This document shows, piece after piece, positions 1 to 6,432 of a DNA stretch of 10,975 bases. The notes below the pieces were generated by a model. The model had not been told where the DNA came from, ran no database searches, and saw only the letters and a list, made by a program, of their open reading frames with translations. This stretch comes from Bacillota bacterium (GTDB lineage: Bacteria; Bacillota; Clostridia; Oscillospirales; Acutalibacteraceae), in assembly GCA_023460155.1 (NCBI GenBank), contig JAEWRF010000171.1, forward strand, positions 1-10,975. Direction: 5' to 3'. A program made the translations under genes and the position numbers. The number at the start of each line of letters is the position of its first letter. Within the stretch, counting starts at the first letter, position 1.

Positions 1-1
1 A

Positions 2-130
2 TGCAAGGATGTTACGGACGTAGGTAGATGGGGAAATGGCGATGTGGAAGTTGGTTTGGACAGCTTAGACGGACTTGACGACGTGATGGAAATTATTGAA
101 CAGGCGTTCCGTAAGCAGGATGTAGAATGA
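2..130 (+). CDS. C-terminal fragment of a DUF5655-like protein
   Basis: An open frame enters from the left edge and stops at TGA 128-130, giving about 42 residues. The segment GRWGNGDVEV followed by an acidic helix ending VMEIIEQAF resembles the C-terminal end of DUF5655 domains, where a G-W-G-N-G-D-V-E motif precedes a final helix. DUF5655 proteins are uncharacterised; the domain often sits at the end of DUF91/endonuclease-like or 'predicted transport' proteins and is common in accessory regions. Most of the protein lies outside the window, so its full architecture is unknown. The stop codon overlaps the longest possible start of the next gene as ATGA, which suggests a shared transcript. The assignment rests on one short motif. 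Confidence 0.6.
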   Translation, partial: CKDVTDVGRWGNGDVEVGLDSLDGLDDVMEIIEQAFRKQDVE

Positions 131-150
131 GCTTATGTGGAGTACTAATA

Positions 151-1497
151 ATGCATAAATTTGTGTTATCCTTTATAATTATTGCTGTTGCACTTGCAAT
201 TATCATCGTTGACGTATATTTCTTTATTAAGAAAAAGCGTAAACCATCTGACAACCTCAGCGTTAAAACCGACATTGTAAAAATTAAATCAGCAGATGAA
301 TCGACAATGATGATTCAACCTTCGCTAGAAACGCTGAGTCTCGTTGAAAAAATAGAGATTGACAACCGAAGCGGTCACAAATTAACTCTGTTAAGCCTCG
401 ACCCAAGGAACAGTCTCAGTTCAAAGAAATACCAAGAAATCACGGCGCGGGGTAGTGCTATTGGGGCAAGTCTAACACAAGGGGCTATGCCTTTTTTGGC
501 GCAGGCACAAACACTCGCCCAAATTTTAAAAGCTGCACCTAATGGACTGTTCACAGCGACAGCCCCATTATCGGAGCTAATGAAGTATAAAGACGGAACC
601 GTTGGTTCGATAGTGATGAAAGGCGGAAAGCTATCTAGCCATGCAGGTTTTCAGGAGATAGTCTTGACAGCCGCAAATCCCGCCGCCGTCATAGGGGCAG
701 GAATGCAAGCAATGGCAATGATTTCTGGGCAATATTATATGGATAAGATATCAAAGCAATTGGATGGAATTGAGCATGGCATCGAAAGACTAATAGGTTT
801 TCACCATGATGAAAATATCGGCAAACTACGTAGCATTGAAAATCGGATGAGAGAGATAGTGAACAAGACGCATGTCGATGACACCGACATCATTACTTTG
901 CAATCTGGAATTCGTGATGCGGATAGTATATTAATCGAATATTCCTCACGGCTTGAACGCCTAAGTAAAACTGGTGAAATTACGGAAATTCAAGTCCGAA
1001 GACTTCGGTCTCGCATTTCTGCAGCAAAGGAATTGCAGAATTTGAGAGCAAACACCGAGGAACATGAGTTATATTACTCGTTTCAGATATGCTTATTTGC
1101 AAGCAAGCTAATACTCGAAAGTAAAAAAGCAGAATTTGCCACGCGGATGAAAACAGGAGAAACCGAAAAAGCCATGGAAGCGTTTGAATCATTCAATGTG
1201 ATGTTTCAACAGTCATTCGTGAATAACGCCACAGACTTTCTTGATGCACTGTATAAACCAATTAACGCTAAAGCAGAATTTCTAAAACAAAGGCAGTGGG
1301 TTGAGTCAAAAAAATCAAAACAAACACTGCAATCATTTGAATCAAAAAAAGCTGAACTAAAAGAACAAATTGATCTACTTATTGAAGGCTGCTCTGACGA
1401 TAAAATGATACACAGTTTCAAAGATGATTGTGAAGTTTTATATCTCCCTGCCTCTGACGAGTCCGAGCAACGGGTGTTTATCTCAGTTAATGAATAG
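151..1497 (+). CDS. Membrane-anchored protein of unknown function
   Basis: The gene encodes 448 residues from the ATG at 151. That start is preferred because GGAG at 139-142 lies 8 bases upstream and the protein then begins directly with a hydrophobic anchor (FVLSFIIIAVALAIIIVDVYF) followed by a KKKRK stop-transfer cluster, so the rest should be cytoplasmic. The alternative ATG at 127 overlaps the previous stop (ATGA) but lacks a clear Shine-Dalgarno site. After the anchor come an Ala/Gly-rich stretch (about residues 90-195), the segment MAMISGQYYMDKISKQLDGI, and a long charged helical or coiled-coil region to the end. The layout (short hydrophobic Ala/Gly region, then 'xxQxYMxxIxxxLxxI', then helices) recalls uncharacterised Firmicutes proteins of about 450 residues found in accessory DNA. 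No catalytic motif is visible. The gene is clearly more AT-rich than the conjugation genes, which suggests a separate origin. A defence role is possible but not shown. Confidence 0.8.
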   Translation: MHKFVLSFIIIAVALAIIIVDVYFFIKKKRKPSDNLSVKTDIVKIKSADESTMMIQPSLETLSLVEKIEIDNRSGHKLTLLSLDPRNSLSSKKYQEITARGSAIGASLTQGAMPFLAQAQTLAQILKAAPNGLFTATAPLSELMKYKDGTVGSIVMKGGKLSSHAGFQEIVLTAANPAAVIGAGMQAMAMISGQYYMDKISKQLDGIEHGIERLIGFHHDENIGKLRSIENRMREIVNKTHVDDTDIITLQSGIRDADSILIEYSSRLERLSKTGEITEIQVRRLRSRISAAKELQNLRANTEEHELYYSFQICLFASKLILESKKAEFATRMKTGETEKAMEAFESFNVMFQQSFVNNATDFLDALYKPINAKAEFLKQRQWVESKKSKQTLQSFESKKAELKEQIDLLIEGCSDDKMIHSFKDDCEVLYLPASDESEQRVFISVNE

Positions 1498-1601
1498 AAT
1501 AGAGTACAATAATGTTTGCAATTTGTAGATGAATATAGAAAACCAGCGAGGACTCCGATAGAATGAATAGTGTGAGTAAACATTCAAAAGGAGAGAAAAC
1601 G

Positions 1602-1664
1602 ATGGTTGCGATCAGCATATTGGCTTCTACGCTCTATAAAAAGGCTCATGTGCAGCGGGAGTGA
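1602..1664 (+). CDS. 20-residue mini-ORF with a strong ribosome binding site
   Basis: ATG at 1602 follows AAAAGGAG at 1586-1593 with 8 bases between, one of the best Shine-Dalgarno sites in the window. The frame reads MVAISILASTLYKKAH and ends at TGA 1662-1664. It could be a leader peptide, a small protein, or the surviving start of a longer gene disrupted by rearrangement at this junction. No family was recognised. The only support is the ribosome binding site, so confidence is low. Confidence 0.3.
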   Translation: MVAISILASTLYKKAHVQRE

Positions 1665-1670
1665 CACGCC

Positions 1671-1784
1671 ATGTCCGTACATCGCGCACAATGTAAATAC
1701 ATTGATCAAATTATCATCACCTGTTTATCGCACTCTGCAATGCAAGTACACGTACCGTGCTTTTTAACAAAACTAGATTATTAA
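1671..1784 (+). CDS. 37-residue mini-ORF of unknown function
   Basis: ATG at 1671 starts 6 bases after the stop of the preceding 20-codon ORF, and GGGAG at 1657-1661 lies 9 bases upstream, so coupled translation is possible. It ends with TAA at 1782-1784. The product has three cysteines and no recognisable domain. It overlaps the CAATGTA/TACATTG dyad at 1689-1704. It may be a chance ORF in a gene-poor region. Confidence 0.15.
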   Translation: MSVHRAQCKYIDQIIITCLSHSAMQVHVPCFLTKLDY

Positions 1785-1887
1785 ATTAGCAATTACTAAT
1801 ACGCTATTCTATAACTACCTTTCCGGCGTTGACACTAATATACTCAGAAGACAATATTAAATTGAATCCTACTTTCCATTATTCTTA

Positions 1888-1927
1888 ACAGCTACCCGCC
1901 AGTTTTATTAAACTGGCGGGTAGCTGT
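1888..1927. terminator. Strong 18-bp perfect hairpin, possible bidirectional terminator
   Basis: ACAGCTACCCGCCAGTTT (1888-1905) pairs perfectly with 1910-1927 around a TATT loop. It lies just past the end of virD4 (minus strand) and downstream of the AT-rich plus-strand genes, where a terminator is expected. Neither strand shows a clear T-run after the stem, so it is not a textbook intrinsic terminator. Such a stable stem may still stop transcription or protect mRNA 3' ends. It directly abuts the palindrome at 1927-1955. Confidence 0.5.
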
Positions 1928-1955
1928 AACTTCGGGCCAACTTGGCCCGAAGTTA
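1927..1955. repeat. Palindromic repeat copy 1 (central C)
   Basis: The 12-base arm ACTTCGGGCCAA and its reverse complement flank a single central C at 1941. Pairing extends outward to 14 bp per arm (TA added at the left, matched by TA at the right). The stop codon of virD4 (TAA on the minus strand, 1953-1955) lies inside the right arm. The other three copies have G at the centre on this strand, so this copy is in the opposite orientation. Confidence 0.95.
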
Positions 1956-3782
1956 TGCAAACGCATCCGGGTCGTCCACATCGTCGTAGTTAAGGATGCC
2001 CTCGTCTTCGCCTGCGGCGGCTTCCTCTCCGGGCGCGTCTACCTCGTAAACGGTATATATTTCATCCGGCTTCACTTTCATGCGCCGCTCAATCAGGGAA
2101 GAAATGTCGAAGCTGTTGCGCTTGTCGGCCTCGGCGGTGTACTTGTAGTTCGGGTGCTTTTTCAAGTCGTACTTGGGGGATAGGAACGGACGGAGGCCGC
2201 GAAGCTGCAAAATGCACTTGCTTCCGTCCATTGTGGTTAGCTCGTCTATCGTCATAAGCTCTTTGCCGAGACGTTGTAGATTTTGGCCGTGGCTCTCCTG
2301 CATCCCCCGCGTGACACTCTCGGTATACATGGAAATTGTCTCTTTCCCCAAAGCCTCCGAAAGCTCCTTGACCGTAGTATGCTCCCGGCCCCCTAAGAAA
2401 ATGACCGAATCCATATTGCCTAAAATCGTCTCGGCATTATCTTTGTAGAGAGCTTTCAGTTGAGCCTGCGCCTGTAAAAACAGGCACAGAGAAATTTCAC
2501 GGGAGCGAATGACGGCCACCAGCTTTTCAAGCTGCGGCACCTGTCCCGTATTCGCGGCTTCGTCCCAAAGCACCCGCACATGATGGGGCAAGCGCCCGCC
2601 GTACTTGTTGTCGGCCCGTTCGCACAGAAGGTTGAACATCTGGCTAAAGGCAAGCGCGACGATGAAGTTATACGTCGTGTCGGTGTCGCTGATGATGAAG
2701 AATGTTGCCGTCTTGCGGTCGCCCATGCGGTCAAGATCCAACTCGTCGTAGCTCATGATCTCCCGAAGCTGCGGAATGTCAAAGGGGGCTAACCTCGCAC
2801 CGCAGGAAATCAGGATGCTTTTTGCTGTCTTGCCGCTGGCGAGCTTATACTTTTTATATTGCCGGATGGCAAAATGATTGGGATTCCGTTTTTCCAGCCC
2901 CATGAACATGTAATCCACGGCATTCTTGAAGTTATCATCATCTTCTTTTACTTCCATGCTGTTAATCATATCCACAAGGGTATTCATGTTGCGTTCTTCC
3001 TCCGGCCCCTCAAAGACGATATACGCTACAAGAGCGCAATACAGTAAGGTTTCCGCTTTCGTCCAGAACTCGTCGCCCTCCTTGCCGTCGCCCTTCGTGT
3101 TGGTAATCAGGGCGTTGACAAATTTCAAAATGTCCGATTCCGTCTTGATGTAGGAAAGCGGATTGTAGTGCATCGAACGGGCAAAATCGATGGAATTGAA
3201 CACCTTGATTTTATAGCCCTGCCGTTTCAAAAAAGCGCCTACCTGTCCGAGTATGCCGCCCTTCGGATCAACCACCACATAGGACGAATGGGCTTGAAGC
3301 AGTTGCGGGGTCAGCCAGAAGCGGGTTTTGCCGGAGCCGGACGAACCGATGATGCAGCAATTCAGGTTCCGGGAATTGGCCGGGTTTTTCGGGCGCGTGT
3401 TCATGGTAAGAAATTCAGTTCCGGTGAGAATGACGTTGTTCTTGAATACCGGGTCGATAAACGGCTTGATGTCCTTCGCCGTTCCCCATCGGGCGCTCCC
3501 GTATTCCACATCCTTTCTGAACTTTTTGGCGTTTTTTATTTTGTAGAACACCACAAGCCGGATAATAACGGCCCCGGCAAGGCCGATCAGCCAGTCGGAC
3601 GCGACAAGGCCCGGCGCTATCGTTTGAAACGCCGGGCCGACGGTTTTCACCATACCGATCAACTTTTTCCCGAAACCGGCCCCCGCTGCGAGGCGATAGG
3701 CCGCGCCGAGTTTCAGGCAGAACCAAAGCACGAACAGATAGGGAATGCTCGGCAGAACAAATCTGCGGATTTTATCGTTCAT
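1953..3782 (-). CDS. virD4: VirD4-like type IV coupling protein (conjugative ATPase)
   Basis: The product is a 609-residue membrane ATPase that couples the relaxase-DNA complex to the type IV secretion channel during conjugation. Two N-terminal membrane segments are visible (about residues 8-26 and 63-80). They are followed by the family segment FRKDVEYGSARWG, Walker A GSSGSGKT (146-153), VVVDPKGG (169-176) and Walker B VRVLWDEAA (402-410). The C-terminal tail is acidic. The sequence matches the clostridial CD1115-type VirD4 group. The start MNDK at 3782 is chosen because GGGAGG lies 9 bases upstream and the family begins this way; an in-frame extension to 3836 lacks support. The start overlaps the pcfB stop by 11 bases, indicating translational coupling. 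The TAA stop sits inside a palindromic repeat. Confidence 0.96.
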   Translation of the reverse strand: MNDKIRRFVLPSIPYLFVLWFCLKLGAAYRLAAGAGFGKKLIGMVKTVGPAFQTIAPGLVASDWLIGLAGAVIIRLVVFYKIKNAKKFRKDVEYGSARWGTAKDIKPFIDPVFKNNVILTGTEFLTMNTRPKNPANSRNLNCCIIGSSGSGKTRFWLTPQLLQAHSSYVVVDPKGGILGQVGAFLKRQGYKIKVFNSIDFARSMHYNPLSYIKTESDILKFVNALITNTKGDGKEGDEFWTKAETLLYCALVAYIVFEGPEEERNMNTLVDMINSMEVKEDDDNFKNAVDYMFMGLEKRNPNHFAIRQYKKYKLASGKTAKSILISCGARLAPFDIPQLREIMSYDELDLDRMGDRKTATFFIISDTDTTYNFIVALAFSQMFNLLCERADNKYGGRLPHHVRVLWDEAANTGQVPQLEKLVAVIRSREISLCLFLQAQAQLKALYKDNAETILGNMDSVIFLGGREHTTVKELSEALGKETISMYTESVTRGMQESHGQNLQRLGKELMTIDELTTMDGSKCILQLRGLRPFLSPKYDLKKHPNYKYTAEADKRNSFDISSLIERRMKVKPDEIYTVYEVDAPGEEAAAGEDEGILNYDDVDDPDAFA

Positions 3783-4245
3783 TCCGCGTCGCCTCCCGTT
3801 TCCGTTCGTGGACGCGCGGCTTCGACCGCGCCACATCCGCGAATTTTCTAAGCTGCGCGAGGATGGATGGCTGTTTACTCTTACCTCGGCCCATCACCAG
3901 CTTGGTATATTCGGAAAAAGCCGCCGTGATGGCGTCAGCCTGCCCGGCCTTGAAAAACAGCAGATATTTATTCGGCCCGGTCTTGTGGAAAGCGTAATCG
4001 ACATTATACTTCCGGGCCACGCGGTCAAACAGCTTGGTATCGCCGGAAAGGTCGAGGCTGTTGGTGGAAACACGGTGATTCATGAGCTTTTTCACGCTCT
4101 GCCTGCCCTGCGGGGTCTGCGCCTTGCGGTGCTCCTTTTGGATCTTCCGCAAAACCGCCGCCAATGCCTTTGCAAGCGTCCGGCCCGTGAGCTTCGCGGC
4201 ATTGATCGAAACGGCAACCGTCCGGCGCTCTATATCTTCCTGCAT
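3772..4245 (-). CDS. pcfB: PcfB family conjugation accessory protein (DUF3801)
   Basis: The product has 157 residues from MQEDIERRT. The opening (MQE-x-E-R-R-T-V-x-V-S-I-N-A-x-K-L-T-G-R) and the segment YNVDYAFHKTGPNKYLLFFKAGQADAI are typical of the PcfB/DUF3801 family. In plasmid pCF10 PcfB is a relaxosome accessory factor that helps bring the relaxase-DNA complex to the coupling protein. The C-terminus is very basic, fitting nucleic-acid or partner contact. The start at 4245 is chosen because AAGGAG lies 8 bases upstream; the longer frame to 4272 runs through the ribosome binding site. It directly precedes and overlaps virD4, the usual order in clostridial ICEs. Confidence 0.93.
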   Translation of the reverse strand: MQEDIERRTVAVSINAAKLTGRTLAKALAAVLRKIQKEHRKAQTPQGRQSVKKLMNHRVSTNSLDLSGDTKLFDRVARKYNVDYAFHKTGPNKYLLFFKAGQADAITAAFSEYTKLVMGRGKSKQPSILAQLRKFADVARSKPRVHERKREATRNER

Positions 4246-4293
4246 CAAAAAAACTCCTTCCCACCATAACATGGCGAACGATAACCAGCAGGG

Positions 4294-4322
4294 GGACTTC
4301 GGGCCAAGTTGGCCCGAAGTCC
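4294..4322. repeat. Palindromic repeat copy 2 (central G)
   Basis: The arm ACTTCGGGCCAA and its reverse complement flank a central G at 4308. Pairing extends to 14 bp per arm (GG at the left, CC at the right). It starts 1 base beyond the TAG stop of the DUF6674-like gene and lies upstream of pcfB, so it would form a hairpin in the mRNA between the two genes. Confidence 0.95.
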
Positions 4323-4323
4323 T

Positions 4324-5115
4324 CTAACGCCCGTCATGCGCCACGGGCCGGGGCCGCTCCGCCGTGGGAGCGTCCTTTTTGCCCTGCGCAATTTGCTCAT
4401 TGAGAGCGTTCATGATTTTTCGGATCGAGGGCTTGCGTTCCGCCGCCTTTTCCAGCGAAGCAAGCCCGGAAAGAGCGGTTTCCACATTCCTTTTCATGGA
4501 AACAAAGCAGGAGCGTTCCGTTTTGAACGGGGCTTCCAGCGCCCTTGCCAGTCTGCCCGCCGATTTTGCGTTCCGGACGGATTCTATCCCCGCAAGCGCT
4601 CGAGCCATGTTTTTCACATGCCGCCCGGCTTCGTGATATTCGGCGCTCACGGCTTCGATTTTGGAAATCGCCGCCTCGTCAAACCGGATGTTTTCGTTCA
4701 GGTCGTTGCGCATGGCTTCCAGCATCGGACGGATTTTGAAAAAGCGGGCGACGTTGTGGAGCGCGGAAATTCCTTTTTCCTTGAAAGCGTCCACGGCGTT
4801 TTTGCAGTCCTCGATCACGGTTTGCTTTAACTCTGACAACTTATCCCGCAAATCCAATACCTGCCCCTGCATAGCAATAACCGCTTTTTGCATGGCAGTT
4901 TTTACGGGGTGGTTTTGCTTCTGCGCCTCGTTCAGTTCCCGGCGCATGGCGGCAAGCTCCTTCACCGCTGCGTCAAGCTGGCGCTCCATCGCGCCGACCT
5001 GATTGAGCACAGCGAGAAAATTTTCCCGGTCGGGCGCGTTGTTAGCCTCCAAAATTGCCAAAAGCTCCTTGGCGTGCTCGTTTTCCAAAAGCGACACGGT
5101 ATTCTGTTCCGTCAT
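4324..5115 (-). CDS. DUF6674-like coiled-coil protein of the conjugation region
   Basis: The 263-residue protein starts MTEQNTVSLLENEHAKELL and closely resembles the DUF6674 family found next to pcfB and virD4 in Clostridia ICEs. The visible architecture is a short N-terminal helix, a charged coiled coil over about residues 38-100 (repeated leucines with REL, QVLDLRDKLSELK), a central segment KEKGISALHNVARFF, further helices, and a Lys/Pro-rich tail. No signal peptide or membrane segment is seen, so it is probably cytoplasmic. Its function is unknown; position suggests a transfer accessory role. A GGAGG lies 12 bases before the ATG, a slightly long spacing, with no better start nearby. Copies of the same palindrome flank the gene on both sides. 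It ends with TAG. Confidence 0.85.
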   Translation of the reverse strand: MTEQNTVSLLENEHAKELLAILEANNAPDRENFLAVLNQVGAMERQLDAAVKELAAMRRELNEAQKQNHPVKTAMQKAVIAMQGQVLDLRDKLSELKQTVIEDCKNAVDAFKEKGISALHNVARFFKIRPMLEAMRNDLNENIRFDEAAISKIEAVSAEYHEAGRHVKNMARALAGIESVRNAKSAGRLARALEAPFKTERSCFVSMKRNVETALSGLASLEKAAERKPSIRKIMNALNEQIAQGKKDAPTAERPRPVAHDGR

Positions 5116-5138
5116 ATTGAAAATTTACCTCCTTTCCG

Positions 5139-5165
5139 CACTTCGGGCCAAGTTGGCCCGAAGTG
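5139..5165. repeat. Palindromic repeat copy 3 (central G)
   Basis: The arm ACTTCGGGCCAA and its reverse complement flank a central G at 5152, with one additional C-G pair giving 13 bp per arm. It sits a few bases upstream of the ribosome binding site of the DUF6674-like gene (GGAGG on the minus strand at 5128-5132), so a hairpin here would lie in that gene's 5' leader. Confidence 0.95.
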
Positions 5166-5202
5166 TCATCATTCAGATGAAACAACACTTTTAAAAGAAT
5201 TG

Positions 5203-5230
5203 TTGAAAAAAATTTAAAGCATGTTAGCAT
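5203..5230 (+). promoter_or_regulatory. Possible promoter of the GyrI-like gene
   Basis: TTGAAA (5203-5208) and TAGCAT (5225-5230) are separated by 16 bases in an AT-rich stretch upstream of the plus-strand GyrI-like gene. The -10 match is only four of six. An 8-base tandem repeat GCATGTTA occurs at 5219-5234, and a palindrome CTTTTAAAAG at 5188-5197 is flanked by CAACA and TGTTG. These could be regulator sites. Low confidence. Confidence 0.3.
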
Positions 5231-5272
5231 GTTACCGTTCAGATATACCAATGAATTAGGAGTGGTAACATG
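5228..5272 (+). promoter_or_regulatory. Inverted repeat enclosing the GyrI-like ribosome binding site
   Basis: CATGTTACC (5228-5236) is the perfect reverse complement of GGTAACATG (5264-5272), and the second arm contains the ATG start codon. The enclosed 27 bases include the Shine-Dalgarno TAGGAG (5257-5262). In RNA this could hide the start codon. As DNA it could be an operator. The effect depends on where transcription starts, which is not known. Confidence 0.35.
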
Positions 5273-5722
5273 ACCTATCAGATTGAAGAAATCTCCAAGA
5301 GCCGCATCGCATATATGCGGCGGGTCGGCCCTTACGGGGCGGATAATTACGCTCTCATGAAGAAATTTTAGGAATGGGCGAAAGCAAACGGCCTGTTCAC
5401 AGCATCAGCGGTTATCTTGGAAATTTCACAGGATAACCCAGAAATCACGCCGCCCGAGCAATGCCGCTATGATATCGGTGCTGTTGTTTCAGAACAATTC
5501 ACAACCACGGATGCCGATGTAAACGTCTCGGAATTGCCCGGCGGGAAATACGCCGTTTTTACGATTGACCATACCGCAGAAGTAATCCAGAAAGCATGGG
5601 GCGAAATCTTCGTTCAGCTATCGGCTCAGGGCCAACAGCCCGACGTTTCCCGTCCTATCCTTGAACGGTATATCCCCGCCATGATCGACAAACACCTGTG
5701 TGGAATCTGCGTTCCCGTTTAA
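5270..5722 (+). pseudogene. GyrI-like / AraC effector-binding domain gene interrupted by an in-frame TAG
   Basis: From ATG 5270, with TAGGAG 7 bases upstream, the frame reads MTYQIEEISKSRIAYMRRVGPYG and meets TAG at 5369-5371 (codon 34). It then continues open for 116 codons (EWAKANGLFTASAVI to HLCGICVPV) to TAA at 5720-5722. With the TAG read through, the product is about 150 residues, the normal length of a stand-alone GyrI-like small-molecule-binding domain, a fold used by SbmC/GyrI gyrase inhibitors and by drug-sensing regulators. The downstream part keeps family features such as the conserved Trp, LPGGKYAVFTIDH and the C-terminal helix. It is a single-base lesion, so recent inactivation, a sequencing error or read-through are all possible. 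The gene runs against its neighbours and its end overlaps the ardA stop. A TTG at 5417 could start a shorter fragment, but no ribosome binding site supports it. Confidence 0.85.
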
Positions 5723-6432
5723 GACCGTTCTTCTGCTTTGTCAGGCCGGTTTTTCGTAGGGGCAGGCGCGGCGTCGATCATCTGCTGATACTGTTTGAGC
5801 GTGTCGCGGATGGATTTTTCCGGCGCGGGGTACGCAAAAATTTTGCATTCCTCCGGCAAATCGTCCCTGCCGTTGTAAAGCTCCACGAAGCGGTCGCCGG
5901 TATCCACGATATAGCCGTTTTCGGTGAATGTGCCGCCGTCCTCCAAGGAAACGTCCCGCCCGTATGCCTCGTAGTCGATGTAGTTTTCCAGATATTCCGG
6001 CACTTCCATCGCGCCCATTTCGTCGATCATGTAGCGGCCCAAATCGTCCTCGTCACAGATTCCGGGGTAATACTCGTAGCAGTCGAGGTTTTGCGCGAGG
6101 TTGATCAACTCTTTCAGGCTGTTTGTATGGTCGCCGCAGGAAAGGGCGGCTTCAAATTTTTCCCGGTCGCCCTCGTCCAAATCATCCAGAAGGGCGGCGA
6201 GATAGTTCGACTCGTCCAGATCGGCGTATTCGGGCAGGCAGTCATACAGGCCGGAAATATCAGTTTCATAGTCCGTGATGAAAATTTCCTCATATCGAAC
6301 GCCGTCCACATGAATACGCTTGAAAAGGGCCTGAACTTCCTCGGTCGTGGCGGGGAGCTTCAAAAACTCCCCGTCCAGAACCCCTTCGTTGTAGCGCCCA
6401 AGGTTGGTGACAAAGGCTTCAATCGCGCTCAT
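5719..6432 (-). CDS. ardA: Antirestriction protein ArdA
   Basis: The 237-residue product is strongly acidic, as expected for ArdA, which mimics the shape and charge of bent DNA and blocks type I restriction-modification enzymes so that incoming conjugative DNA survives. The N-terminal AFVTNLGRYNEGVLDGEFLKLPAT, the segment YEEIFITDYE and the following Asp/Glu-rich helices are characteristic. The start at 6432 lies inside the end of the DUF7768-type gene (14-base overlap). Its own ribosome binding site is weak (GGA only), so translation is probably coupled. The length is somewhat greater than the roughly 165 residues of Tn916 ArdA because of an added C-terminal segment, which is Pro/Lys-rich at the end and typical of many clostridial ICE versions. 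It ends convergently on the GyrI-like gene with shared stop-codon bases. Confidence 0.93.
   Translation of the reverse strand: MSAIEAFVTNLGRYNEGVLDGEFLKLPATTEEVQALFKRIHVDGVRYEEIFITDYETDISGLYDCLPEYADLDESNYLAALLDDLDEGDREKFEAALSCGDHTNSLKELINLAQNLDCYEYYPGICDEDDLGRYMIDEMGAMEVPEYLENYIDYEAYGRDVSLEDGGTFTENGYIVDTGDRFVELYNGRDDLPEECKIFAYPAPEKSIRDTLKQYQQMIDAAPAPTKNRPDKAEERS

Larger units (their letters stand above)
1498..1887. other. AT-rich gene-poor junction region
   Basis: This stretch separates the plus-strand AT-rich genes from the GC-richer minus-strand conjugation genes. It holds no ORF longer than 37 codons. What can be seen is a 20-codon ORF with an excellent ribosome binding site (1602-1664), a 37-codon ORF (1671-1784), a dyad CAATGTA-AA-TACATTG at 1689-1704, and a weak promoter-like TTGACA at 1829-1834. 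The switch in composition and coding strand here fits an element boundary or the edge of a cargo insertion. No integrase, attachment-site repeat or insertion sequence end was recognised. Confidence 0.5.

Noticed and set aside
127..150. ATG at 127 as the start of the membrane protein
   Set aside because: It is not excluded because of the ATGA overlap with the previous stop, but it lacks a clear Shine-Dalgarno, whereas the ATG at 151 has GGAG 8 bases upstream and gives a cleaner N-terminal anchor.
3783..3836. Upstream extension of virD4 to the ATG at 3836
   Set aside because: The added residues (MWRGRSRASTNGNGRRRG) overlap pcfB deeply and include the GGGAGG ribosome binding site that serves the MNDK start.
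3168..3851. 227-codon plus-strand ORF opposite virD4
   Set aside because: It is antisense to the well-supported virD4 and pcfB genes, its translation resembles no protein family, and it has no ribosome binding site of note. GC-rich coding DNA often opens such opposite frames.
5369..5371. TAG in the GyrI-like gene as evidence for a reassigned genetic code
   Set aside because: The AT-rich membrane protein gene, the DUF6674-like gene and the large exported-protein gene all end in TAG at sensible lengths, so TAG works as a stop in this window.
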